DNA of 5,918 nucleotides from Bacteroidota bacterium (GTDB taxonomy: Bacteria; Bacteroidota; Bacteroidia; B-17B0; Aurantibacillaceae): NCBI GenBank assembly GCA_005800865.1, contig SYEI01000370.1, forward strand, positions 1-5,918, in the 5' to 3' direction. The notes below the pieces were generated by a model that was not told the origin of the DNA, ran no database searches, and was given only the letters and a program-made list of their open reading frames with translations. Shown piece by piece: positions 1 to 5,918 of this stretch. The position numbers and the translations under genes are program-made. Each line of letters opens with the position of its first letter. Within the stretch, counting starts at the first letter, position 1.

Positions 1-122
1 ACGAAGAAGATATTGCGGCTCATGCTCACCGAATTGTAAGATTAAAAGATGGTAAAGTAGAATCTGATAATCAAAATACAGCCATTACAACCTATAAATC
101 AAGAATGGAAAGTTTTAGTTAA
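1..122 (+). CDS. ABC transporter ATP-binding protein, MacB/LolD type (C-terminal fragment)
   Basis: This is the last 39 codons (frame from base 3) of a gene that begins before the window; the stop TAA is at 120-122. The visible protein starts EEDIAAHAHRIVRLKDGKVE, which matches the stretch after the H-loop of MacB/LolD/FtsE-type ATPases (usual form: THxxxxAxxAxRxxxLxDGxI). The two bases before the first full codon are AC, fitting the end of the CAC codon of the switch histidine, so the window seems to open inside the H-loop. Proteins of this family power ABC systems that move lipoproteins or export peptides and macrolides across the inner membrane with a MacB/LolCE-type permease. That permease is not in the window; the next gene downstream is convergent, so any partner lies upstream or elsewhere. 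Walker A, Walker B and signature motifs are outside the window, so the exact subfamily cannot be set. Confidence 0.85.
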   Translation, partial: EEDIAAHAHRIVRLKDGKVESDNQNTAITTYKSRMESFS

Positions 123-141
123 AAAGTTTATTGTAGGGTGT

Positions 142-149
142 GTTAGGTG
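142..149. repeat. Left inverted core-like site GTTAGGTG
   Basis: GTTAGGTG here is the exact reverse complement of CACCTAAC at 862-869. It begins six bases beyond the stop codon of the HExxH gene and fits the GTTRRRY form of integron R' core sites. No complete attC palindrome is visible next to it, so calling it a recombination site is inference; see the paired site. Confidence 0.45.
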
Positions 150-155
150 ACGTTT

Positions 156-854
156 TTATACTTTACTATAAATTTTTTCTAAGTTGTTCAGTAAGGTCAA
201 TACAATTATTCTTTGTTTTTCTTTTTCATATGGCTCTCTTATTTGGGATATTGAATTCCAAAAAGTTTCAAGGCACTCATATAATTTAGGAGCTAGTTCT
301 GAAAGTAAATTTAATTCCTGAACGTAATTAAAACTGGAATTAATTGTTCCTTTTATCAAAAAAAATTTGGCTGTGATATACTTCAAAGAATCAATGCTAG
401 GATGAAAACACATTTTCATTTCATAATTTACATCTTCAATTGAGCATTTTTTTTCATAATAGTCTCCAACAAATTCATCCTCTCTAAAACCAAGTTCTAG
501 ATATTGATTTAACATTTTCTCGTGTTCAATAATGTTTCCAAACAAATTTCGAAAGTCTCTATCCCAAGTTTGCATAACAACGGGAAATTTCCAGTGTAGT
601 TCATCAATTAATTTTGAAATAAGGTAACCGTCACAGTTGATTTTTATATGCAAAAGTTCATGAGCAAAATAGTCAGGTCGAAGTTCAAATTGATTATATC
701 TGATGGTCGCTTCGTTTTGAGATGACTTTCGCTCTATAACAAATGCTGAATAATCAATATCTGCTATAATATTTACAGTACACTTGGAATTTATATATTC
801 CCAAATATCTTCGGTTTCTCCATTTAGTAATTTATTCTTCAACGAGTCTTTCAT
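156..854 (-). CDS. Protein of unknown function with HExxH zincin-like motif
   Basis: This is a 232-residue protein that I cannot name. It has no signal peptide or membrane segment, so it is probably cytoplasmic. The notable feature is FAHELLHIKIN: H65, E66 and H69 form an HExxH zinc-binding helix with the hydrophobic surroundings typical of zincins. About 40 residues later comes GNIIEHEKML (N107, E110, H111), where E110 could be the third zinc ligand in a gluzincin-like arrangement, followed by a YLELGF segment. Similar HELLH plus NxxEH pairs occur, as I recall, in small uncharacterised bacterial proteins. The C-terminal half (about 140-232) is mostly helical in composition with no motif I recognise. 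The ATG at 854 is preceded, seven bases upstream, by AGGTG, which may serve as a ribosome binding site and is part of the right-hand inverted site. The stop is TAA at 158-156. The gene is convergent with the ABC gene and stands alone. A metalloprotease activity is plausible but unproven; it could also be a non-catalytic metal protein. Confidence 0.8.
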   Translation of the reverse strand: MKDSLKNKLLNGETEDIWEYINSKCTVNIIADIDYSAFVIERKSSQNEATIRYNQFELRPDYFAHELLHIKINCDGYLISKLIDELHWKFPVVMQTWDRDFRNLFGNIIEHEKMLNQYLELGFREDEFVGDYYEKKCSIEDVNYEMKMCFHPSIDSLKYITAKFFLIKGTINSSFNYVQELNLLSELAPKLYECLETFWNSISQIREPYEKEKQRIIVLTLLNNLEKIYSKV

Positions 855-861
855 AAAATGG

Positions 862-869
862 CACCTAAC
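862..869. repeat. Right inverted core-like site CACCTAAC
   Basis: CACCTAAC is the exact inverted partner of GTTAGGTG at 142-149 and fits the RYYYAAC/GTTRRRY core forms of integron attC sites. On the minus strand it reads GTTAGGTG, and its AGGTG falls seven bases before the ATG of the HExxH gene. The pair therefore brackets one complete gene with only a few spare bases on each side, the geometry of a gene cassette. Confidence 0.45.
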
Positions 870-891
870 TAATCACTTGGCGCTATTTAAC

Positions 892-913
892 CGTTTGCAG
901 GCAATTACAAACG
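892..913. repeat. Short palindrome CGTTTG-N10-CAAACG upstream of the HExxH gene
   Basis: A 6-bp perfect inverted repeat (892-897 with 908-913) encloses a 10-base loop. It is not followed by a T-run in either direction, so it is not a terminator. It lies between the right core-like site and the GC-rich terminator and could be part of a recombination site, an operator or a leader structure of the HExxH gene. A 6-bp match at this spacing can also arise by chance. Confidence 0.35.
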
Positions 914-935
914 ACAAAAAACACTTAACGATACT

Positions 936-943
936 CAAATATA
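936..943 (-). promoter_or_regulatory. Candidate -7 box (TATATTTG) for the HExxH gene
   Basis: On the minus strand this reads TATATTTG, an exact match to the Bacteroidota -7 consensus TAnnTTTG, about 80 bases before the ATG. No TTG is seen at the expected -33 distance, which would fall inside the terminator hairpin. In AT-rich DNA such a match is weak evidence. Confidence 0.25.
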
Positions 944-945
944 AC

Positions 946-983
946 AAAAAACCCGCTTCGATTGAAGCGGGTTTTTATTTTTT
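946..983 (-). terminator. Intrinsic terminator after the LamG surface-protein gene
   Basis: A 13-bp perfect stem (947-959 with 964-976) contains the GC-rich core CCCGCTTC/GAAGCGGG around a GATT loop. On the minus strand the stem ends in a run of six Ts (951-946), 40 to 77 bases beyond the stop codon of the 1446-residue gene. The plus strand also ends in T5-A-T6, so the hairpin could stop transcription both ways. It should insulate the HExxH gene from the large gene upstream of it. Confidence 0.9.
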
Positions 984-1022
984 ACTCTGAGCGAACCCGA
1001 AGATTCATTATCAATAAACTGA

Positions 1023-4000
1023 TTATTCTTTAATTAATTTAATCACATGTTGTTTACCATCTAATATCACTTTTACAAAGTAAATACCAGTAGATTGATT
1101 ATGAATATCTAAGTTATGTTTACCAGCATCCATTTTTTCGGTTAAAACAACTTGCCCAATAGCATTAGTAATAGTTACATCAGATGCCGCTATTAATTCG
1201 ATTGTAAATAAACCGTTGTTTGGATTTGGATTAACTTTTACTAATCCTTTAATATTATTTAATGAATTGATACTTGTACAAAGATCTACCGTTAAATTTA
1301 CTAAGGTAATACTATCACATCCAGAAACAGCAGTACCATTAATTGTGTAGGTACCAGATGCTGTGTATGTATTTGATCCATTAGTGTAAGTTTCGCCTGC
1401 ACAAATTGTAGCATTTACTGAATTTAATACCGCACCTGTTGTTAAAACCACTTGATTAGATGTTACTACCGAAGATGTAACACAAGTATTAGCGGTATTA
1501 ATATCACAAGTTACAACATCATTGATAAAGAAAAAAGGAAGTGATAATGAAGAAGTGTTAGATCCAACATTATTGCCATTTACTTGCCATTGGTAGTTTG
1601 CTGGTGTAGCAAAACTATTTATAGAGGATGTGAAAATTTTATTACTACAAGGTCCACTTGGAGCCTCAAATAATCTCAATTCAGTAATAAATGCATAGCT
1701 CATTCCTTGAGACTGACTGATATGAATTCTATACTTTTGGTAAGACACGGTATTTGTAAATGTATAACTATGCCAAACATCCTGAATTAAAGAGTTATCG
1801 TTTCTTGAATCTAAAGTATCCCAAGCTGAACCATTATATCCTTCAAATGTCCAAACAGATAGATTATAGCTATTACTACCCCATCCTCCTTGCATAGCAG
1901 ACGATAAGAAGAAAGAATATTTTGTCAATGTTTTAGAATTTCCTGTACCAAAATCATACTCTAACCATGCTGGAACCCCTCCACTTGAGCTACCCCAACC
2001 TTGAGTAATTGTATCATTATCAAAAGCTGTATTAGGAAAGTTTGATCCGTAAATACTACTTGCTGTAGCAGTTCCTCCAATTGCCACATTTAAAGGTATC
2101 GCAGGCATTTCAGAAATAGAAATCACTGGTAAGCTAGGTGCATTTACAACTATTGTTTGTGTTGCATTAGCTGTTGTTCCAAAACCGTCATCAAATAACC
2201 AGTTTACAGTGTACGTTCCTGGAGTTGTATAAGTTGTTGCAGAAGATGTTGTTCCTGTAAAAGTAACTGTAGCACAAGCATCTGTAGTAGTTGGTGAATT
2301 TAAATTCACTAAACAATTTCCTGTAACCGTTGCTAAAGAAGGAGTAACAATTGCAGGAACAATACAAGAACCACCTAAAGCAGGTGCTCCACAAATAAAG
2401 TTAGAAGAACATCCAGTTAAGGCATAATTTGTTAATGCCCCATCATTATGGTTAGCAGTTAAATCTGTTACGGTAGTAAGTGCTGTATTGTTACCATATC
2501 CAATAGCATTATCAAATTCATAATACGCAACTAAACCTGGTTCATTCCCATTTAATTCTACATTATAATTTGCTGCAATTTCAGATTGCGTACGAACTAC
2601 ATTCCAAATACGGGCGTCATCAATAGTTCCATTAAATTCATAAGATCCACCACTAGCAGCCCCTAATCCTAATTCGCTTGAATTTGGAATTGGATCACCT
2701 GTTGGGACATCAGATGCTTCTAAAACACCATTTAAATATACTTTACGAGTTGTTCCATCCCAAGTTGCTGCAAAATGATACCAAGTATTAGTTTGCAAAT
2801 CGGTTGTTCCCCATAATTCTGTTGGTCCCCACGCCCATGATGCCATACAAATTGTTGTACCATGACCAGGTTTAGGCTTAATAAAGAATAACCAATTTCC
2901 TGCCCAACGACCTTTTTCCATCAAGTTAGTTTCATTAACAATGTCGTTTGTGTTAAACCAACACTCCAATGTAAATGCTGTTTCTACATTTAAACTTGGT
3001 GAATGTGGAATTGCTACTCTATCATTAATTCCATCTCCATTTAAACCTGAAGAAAGAGAAGAACAATTATTAACTGTTACACTTCCTGATGCAGAACCGA
3101 TACAACCGTTAGCATCCATTCCTGTGACAGTATAATTAGTAGTTGAAGTTGGAGTTAAAACTGCCGAACCACCAGAAAAACTATAAGTAGTAGCCCCACT
3201 TGGAGAAATTGTAAATGAATTTCCTGTGCAAATAGCACCATTGTTAACTGTAATGGTTGGTGTAGCATTAACTGTTACTGTTGATACAGCTGTATTAGAA
3301 CTTATGCAACCTTGAGTACTTGTTCCTGTTACATTAAATGTAGCGTCAGCTGTAGGAGATACAACTGATAAGCCTCCAGAAATTGTGTAAGTATTAGCTC
3401 CACTTGGAGAAATTGTAAATGAATTACCAGAACAGATAGCTCCACTATTTACAGAAATAGTTGGCAGTGCATTAACTGTTACTGATGCTACAGCTGTATT
3501 AGAGCTAACGCAACCTTGAGCGCTTGTTCCTGTTATATTAAATGTTGCATCAGATGTAGGAGAAACTACAGATAAACCGCCTGAAATAGTATAAGTATTA
3601 GCTCCTGAAGGAGAAATAGTAAATGAATCGCCAGAACAAATTGAACCGCTATTTACAGAAATAGTTGGTTGTGCATTAACAATAATTGATTGTGTAGCCG
3701 AAGATGAACATCCTGTAGGAGCAGTAATTGTTACTGTATTCACACTTGTATTACTAACATTTATACTGGATGTTGTAGCTGCATTAGACCATACGTAAGT
3801 TAAACCATTATTTACAGGAGCTGACGATGGTACTTCCCAAGTTGCACCATTCATTAAAGTACCATTTGCAGAGTTAACTGATAAATCAGAAACAGAAGTT
3901 CCTGAAGCATTATCAGCTCTTACATAAAATTGTAAATTAGTTGCTGAAGGTGAAGTTGATGCATTCATACTAGATGCAATCTGAGCTTGTGTTCGAGCTA

Positions 4001-5363
4001 CATTCCAAACTTTAACCTCATCCATTTTACCATTAAAATAGTTACACAAACATGTTCCTTGTGTTCCTAAAACTAAAGCACCATTTCCTCCATTATTAAT
4101 ATTAGCACCTGTTGATGCTGTTCCCGCAGAAACACCATTAATAAAAAACTCCAAACTATTAGTAGCTGCTTTTACAACAACTGCCACATGCGACCATTGG
4201 TTTAATGCTACTGTACCTGTTGATGTAATTGCTGTAGCGCAAGAACCGCTTGTCCAGTAATTCAATTTATTACCTGTTGTACAACCATTAGCACCTAATG
4301 ATAAAGCATAGCCATAAGATCCTTTCATAATAATCATCGAACTATTTGCAAAAACAGATCTTGGGTAAATCCATGCTTCAATAGTTAACTCACTAGCTGG
4401 TACTTGAGCAGCATTGTGAGGAAAAGATGCATATTGATTAGAACCATTAAAATCTAAAGCGCTAGGATTTGCATTTGCAGATAAGTTAACAGTATTAGGA
4501 GCACACACTACAGTTGAAGAACTGGATGAAATGCCAGCAACTAATGGCGATAAAGGAACTGTGTAACCACTTACAACACCTCCTGGGGTAACCCAATTTG
4601 AAGTTGTACCTGATAAAGCAACATTCATAATTGTACCATTATTTGAATTTCCAGAAGCATCTGTTACAGAGGTTACTCCAGTGTTTATATTACCAGCCAC
4701 TCCTTGGTTAAAATGATAATTCGCTACTAAACCAGATACAGAAGTTGCTATTTCACAATTCATATAAGTATTGATTTGACAAGCCGTACGTGCGTAATTC
4801 CAAATGCGTACCTCATCAATATCACCAGCAAAAAATTGTTGAGGAGAGCTTGCTGTTCTTCCTCCAATTAAAACATCTGCTGGGCTAGTTAATGGGGTTG
4901 ATCCTACAGCAACAGTTCCTTGCAGAACACCGTTAACATATAATGCTTCTGTGGCACCATCATAAGTACAAGCCACATGGTACCAAACATTAGGAGTTAC
5001 AAAATTAGTAGAACCAATATAGTTAAGTCCTTTTACATTACAAAACCATCTATCATTAGATCCTAATCCAACCAAAAATTCCATATTCGAATTGGTATTG
5101 TCTTTACTTACAACATAATGAAAAAGACTATTTACTTGACTTGCCTTTGCCCAAAACTCCACAGTAAAATTACCAGCACCAACCTGTAACCCTGCATTAT
5201 TTGGAACAACAACATAGTCGTTTACTCCATCAACATTAAGAGCAGAGCCCGATTGAGCATTTAACGAATTAACACAACACAAAGTCACTAAACCAAATAG
5301 TGCTTGTTTTAGATTGTTTTTAAATTTGTTTCCTTTCCGAAACGTCTGGTAATTTTCTTTCAT
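1023..5363 (-). CDS. Giant T9SS-secreted multi-domain LamG/F5-8C adhesin-like protein
   Basis: This is a 1446-residue protein predicted to be exported by Sec, moved across the outer membrane by T9SS, and released or anchored at the cell surface. Residues 1-36 form a signal peptide: a basic n-region, core ALFGLVTLCCV, and likely cleavage after SLNA36. LamG-like (concanavalin-type) domains lie at about 41-192, 301-459 and 772-925; each opens with a DGxNDYV-like strand and closes with (I/M)D(E/D)xxxWNxxRT, and the first and third are followed by a GLVAxYxF tail. Residues 566-767 are three tandem Ig/PKD-like repeats with paired cysteines. About 1000-1073 resembles an HYR domain. About 1091-1234 is an F5/8 type C (CBM32-like) domain, with TATASS near its start and GGVPAWLEYDFG in the middle. 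About 1239-1308 is Ig-like, and 1311-1360 is a short module with ICAGETY and GCDSITL. Residues 1371-1446 are a T9SS type A sorting domain with NPNPNNGLF, NAIGQVV, GIYFVKV and a terminal IKLIKE. LamG and F5/8C domains usually bind glycans or proteins and no catalytic domain is seen, so adhesion or glycan binding is the likely role; the ligand is unknown. The start fits the signal peptide and the promoter about 30 bases upstream. Confidence 0.92.
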   Translation of the reverse strand: MKENYQTFRKGNKFKNNLKQALFGLVTLCCVNSLNAQSGSALNVDGVNDYVVVPNNAGLQVGAGNFTVEFWAKASQVNSLFHYVVSKDNTNSNMEFLVGLGSNDRWFCNVKGLNYIGSTNFVTPNVWYHVACTYDGATEALYVNGVLQGTVAVGSTPLTSPADVLIGGRTASSPQQFFAGDIDEVRIWNYARTACQINTYMNCEIATSVSGLVANYHFNQGVAGNINTGVTSVTDASGNSNNGTIMNVALSGTTSNWVTPGGVVSGYTVPLSPLVAGISSSSSTVVCAPNTVNLSANANPSALDFNGSNQYASFPHNAAQVPASELTIEAWIYPRSVFANSSMIIMKGSYGYALSLGANGCTTGNKLNYWTSGSCATAITSTGTVALNQWSHVAVVVKAATNSLEFFINGVSAGTASTGANINNGGNGALVLGTQGTCLCNYFNGKMDEVKVWNVARTQAQIASSMNASTSPSATNLQFYVRADNASGTSVSDLSVNSANGTLMNGATWEVPSSAPVNNGLTYVWSNAATTSSINVSNTSVNTVTITAPTGCSSSATQSIIVNAQPTISVNSGSICSGDSFTISPSGANTYTISGGLSVVSPTSDATFNITGTSAQGCVSSNTAVASVTVNALPTISVNSGAICSGNSFTISPSGANTYTISGGLSVVSPTADATFNVTGTSTQGCISSNTAVSTVTVNATPTITVNNGAICTGNSFTISPSGATTYSFSGGSAVLTPTSTTNYTVTGMDANGCIGSASGSVTVNNCSSLSSGLNGDGINDRVAIPHSPSLNVETAFTLECWFNTNDIVNETNLMEKGRWAGNWLFFIKPKPGHGTTICMASWAWGPTELWGTTDLQTNTWYHFAATWDGTTRKVYLNGVLEASDVPTGDPIPNSSELGLGAASGGSYEFNGTIDDARIWNVVRTQSEIAANYNVELNGNEPGLVAYYEFDNAIGYGNNTALTTVTDLTANHNDGALTNYALTGCSSNFICGAPALGGSCIVPAIVTPSLATVTGNCLVNLNSPTTTDACATVTFTGTTSSATTYTTPGTYTVNWLFDDGFGTTANATQTIVVNAPSLPVISISEMPAIPLNVAIGGTATASSIYGSNFPNTAFDNDTITQGWGSSSGGVPAWLEYDFGTGNSKTLTKYSFFLSSAMQGGWGSNSYNLSVWTFEGYNGSAWDTLDSRNDNSLIQDVWHSYTFTNTVSYQKYRIHISQSQGMSYAFITELRLFEAPSGPCSNKIFTSSINSFATPANYQWQVNGNNVGSNTSSLSLPFFFINDVVTCDINTANTCVTSSVVTSNQVVLTTGAVLNSVNATICAGETYTNGSNTYTASGTYTINGTAVSGCDSITLVNLTVDLCTSINSLNNIKGLVKVNPNPNNGLFTIELIAASDVTITNAIGQVVLTEKMDAGKHNLDIHNQSTGIYFVKVILDGKQHVIKLIKE
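3063..3668 (-). repeat. Three tandem 68-residue Ig/PKD-like repeats inside the LamG protein
   Basis: The units cover protein residues 566-633, 634-701 and 702-767 (DNA 3668-3465, 3464-3261 and 3260-3063). Each begins PTI(S/T)VN, carries an IC(S/T)G(D/N)SFTISPSGA strand and ends with a TVN-type strand; a GC pair precedes the end. Units 1 and 2 differ at only 9 of 68 residues, while unit 3 is clearly more diverged. Each has two cysteines (576/618, 644/686, 712/754) that could form a disulfide after export. They probably act as a stalk between the LamG domains. Confidence 0.9.
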
Positions 5364-5390
5364 AAATGATGTATGGTTTATATTTTGCTA

Positions 5391-5417
5391 CAAACCTAAT
5401 CCATAAAAAAAACTCAA
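5391..5417 (-). promoter_or_regulatory. Promoter of the LamG surface-protein gene
   Basis: On the minus strand TAGGTTTG (5398-5391) is an exact match to the Bacteroidota -7 box TAnnTTTG. A TTG at 5417-5415 lies 16 bases before it, slightly closer than the usual -33 spacing. Transcription would start near 5387-5384 and leave a leader of about 20-25 bases without a Shine-Dalgarno sequence, as is common in this phylum. The TTG lies within the right arm of the preceding terminator. Confidence 0.6.
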
Positions 5418-5436
5418 CAGAATTTATGTTGAGTTT
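5403..5436 (-). terminator. Intrinsic terminator after the LytTR regulator gene
   Basis: A 10-bp perfect stem (AAACTCAACA, 5410-5419, with TGTTGAGTTT, 5427-5436) around a 7-base loop is followed on the minus strand by a continuous T-run. It begins 36 bases beyond the stop codon of the regulator gene. It implies that the regulator and the surface-protein gene are separate transcription units despite facing the same way. Confidence 0.8.
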
Positions 5437-5461
5437 GACGTGTTTTTGTATGAGTTTGACG
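5430..5461 (+). promoter_or_regulatory. Direct repeat TGAGTTTGACG x2, candidate LytTR binding site
   Basis: Two perfect 11-bp copies (5430-5440 and 5451-5461) start 21 bases apart, two helical turns. Known LytTR regulators such as AgrA bind pairs of 9-bp direct repeats, approximately [TA][AC][CA]GTTN[AG][TG], separated by 12-13 bp. TGAGTTTGA fits seven of nine positions, including the GTT core, and the gap between the two 9-mers is exactly 12. The repeat covers roughly -43 to -74 relative to the predicted start of the surface-protein gene, a normal place for an activator. The left copy overlaps the terminator stem, which is a possible confounder. The assignment to LytTR is inference. Confidence 0.5.
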
Positions 5462-5471
5462 ACAGTGCTAT

Positions 5472-5918
5472 TTAATCTGTAAATTTCAACATCAAATCAT
5501 CTCGATAGTTACGAGACAATGGAATTTTTTCATTCTTAATAATAATGTACTGACCATTTACGGCCTTTATATGTTGCATATTAACCGTAAAAGAACGGTG
5601 TATTCTAATAAAATGAGAATCATTCAATTCTTCTGTAAATTTATCCAGACTGTTTCTTACAAGATATGTTTTATCTTCTGTTTTTACTTCCAAATAAATA
5701 TTATCTGACTTAATCCAAAAAATATCTTGATGCTTAATTTTCACGGTCAAGTGCCCGTCTTTAATCACAATACTTTTATCATCAATAGCTTGTCTTGCAT
5801 AAATCATTTCTAAAGTAACAAACAAATCTATTTTTGAAAAGGGTTTTATAAGATAAGATTCGGGCTTTAACGCAACAGCTTCTTTAATTGTTTCTTTGTT
5901 CGAGTAGGATGTTATAAA
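5472..5918 (-). CDS. LytTR-family response regulator (REC-LytTR), N-terminus outside window
   Basis: The visible 148 residues are the C-terminal part of a two-component response regulator; the reading frame stays open to the window edge. The first 40 or so residues are the end of a receiver domain: FITSYSNKE carries the conserved Thr/Ser after strand 4, and ESYLIKPFSK carries the conserved Lys of the KPF motif (K25). The phospho-acceptor Asp is outside the window. A LytTR DNA-binding domain follows at about 49-147, with IKSDNIYLEV, VRNSLDKF, FIRIHRSFTVN (from 103) and IPLSRNYRDD near the end. A short reading from a TTG at 5825 would drop the receiver domain and is not the real start. In this family a LytS/YpdA-like histidine kinase usually phosphorylates the receiver; its gene, if adjacent, would lie beyond the right edge. 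The gene ends 108 bases before the LamG surface-protein gene, with a terminator and a candidate LytTR site between, which suggests that gene as a target. Confidence 0.93.
   Translation of the reverse strand, partial: FITSYSNKETIKEAVALKPESYLIKPFSKIDLFVTLEMIYARQAIDDKSIVIKDGHLTVKIKHQDIFWIKSDNIYLEVKTEDKTYLVRNSLDKFTEELNDSHFIRIHRSFTVNMQHIKAVNGQYIIIKNEKIPLSRNYRDDLMLKFTD

Noticed and set aside
155..178. Hairpin TTTATA-N6-TATAAA followed by T6 as a plus-strand terminator for the ABC gene
   Set aside because: The stem is only six A/T pairs and lies within the 3' coding end of the HExxH gene; in AT-rich DNA this is too weak to call.
784..990. Plus-strand open frame of 68 codons
   Set aside because: It overlaps the 5' part of the HExxH gene on the other strand, runs through the terminator hairpin, and its product has no recognisable features.
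984..1010. Minus-strand TTCGGGTTCGC resembling a tRNA T-loop
   Set aside because: No acceptor, D or anticodon arms can be folded around it, so it is not a tRNA gene.
2191..2394. Minus-strand open frame of 67 codons inside the surface-protein gene
   Set aside because: It is an out-of-frame reading of the HYR-like region, rich in Cys, Tyr and Phe as expected for a shifted frame.
2941..3135. Plus-strand open frame of 64 codons
   Set aside because: It is antisense to the third LamG domain and the third repeat, with no initiation signal or domain.
3063..3668. CRISPR-like array or DNA-level satellite
   Set aside because: The periodicity is 204 bp, in frame, and explained by repeated protein domains with diverged synonymous codons.
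5472..5825. A stand-alone 117-residue LytTR protein starting at TTG 5825
   Set aside because: The frame continues upstream to the window edge and encodes the end of a receiver domain with its KPF motif, so the TTG is internal.

Overview
The window looks like a piece of a low-GC Bacteroidota chromosome, most likely from the Flavobacteriia or a close relative. The evidence is strong AT bias, a giant secreted protein ending in a type IX secretion (T9SS) type A sorting domain, Bacteroidota-style -7 boxes (TAnnTTTG), and little use of Shine-Dalgarno sequences.

Layout, left to right. Bases 1-122 (+) hold the last 39 codons of an ABC transporter ATPase of the MacB/LolD type. Bases 156-854 (-) hold a convergent gene for a 232-residue protein of unknown function with an HELLH zinc-peptidase signature. 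This gene sits tightly between two inverted 8-bp sites, GTTAGGTG and CACCTAAC, which resemble integron cassette core sites. Bases 855-1022 are intergenic and carry a short palindrome and a strong GC-rich intrinsic terminator. Bases 1023-5363 (-) encode a 1446-residue secreted, multi-domain, adhesin-like protein: signal peptide, three LamG-like domains, three tandem 68-residue Ig/PKD-like repeats, an HYR-like segment, an F5/8 type C (discoidin) domain, further Ig-like modules and a T9SS sorting domain. Bases 5364-5471 are a compact regulatory gap with a terminator, a promoter and an 11-bp direct repeat at 21-bp period. Bases 5472-5918 (-) hold the C-terminal 148 residues of a REC-LytTR response regulator that runs off the window.

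How the parts may work together. The regulator gene lies directly upstream of the surface-protein gene, in the same direction but separated by a terminator. The direct repeat just upstream of the surface-protein promoter has the spacing expected of a LytTR binding site. The simplest model is a LytTR regulator that controls export-dependent surface adhesion or glycan binding through a dedicated promoter; this is inference. The HExxH gene appears unrelated to this pair and looks like a captured single-gene unit.

No rRNA or tRNA genes, CRISPR array, insertion sequence or replication origin was seen.
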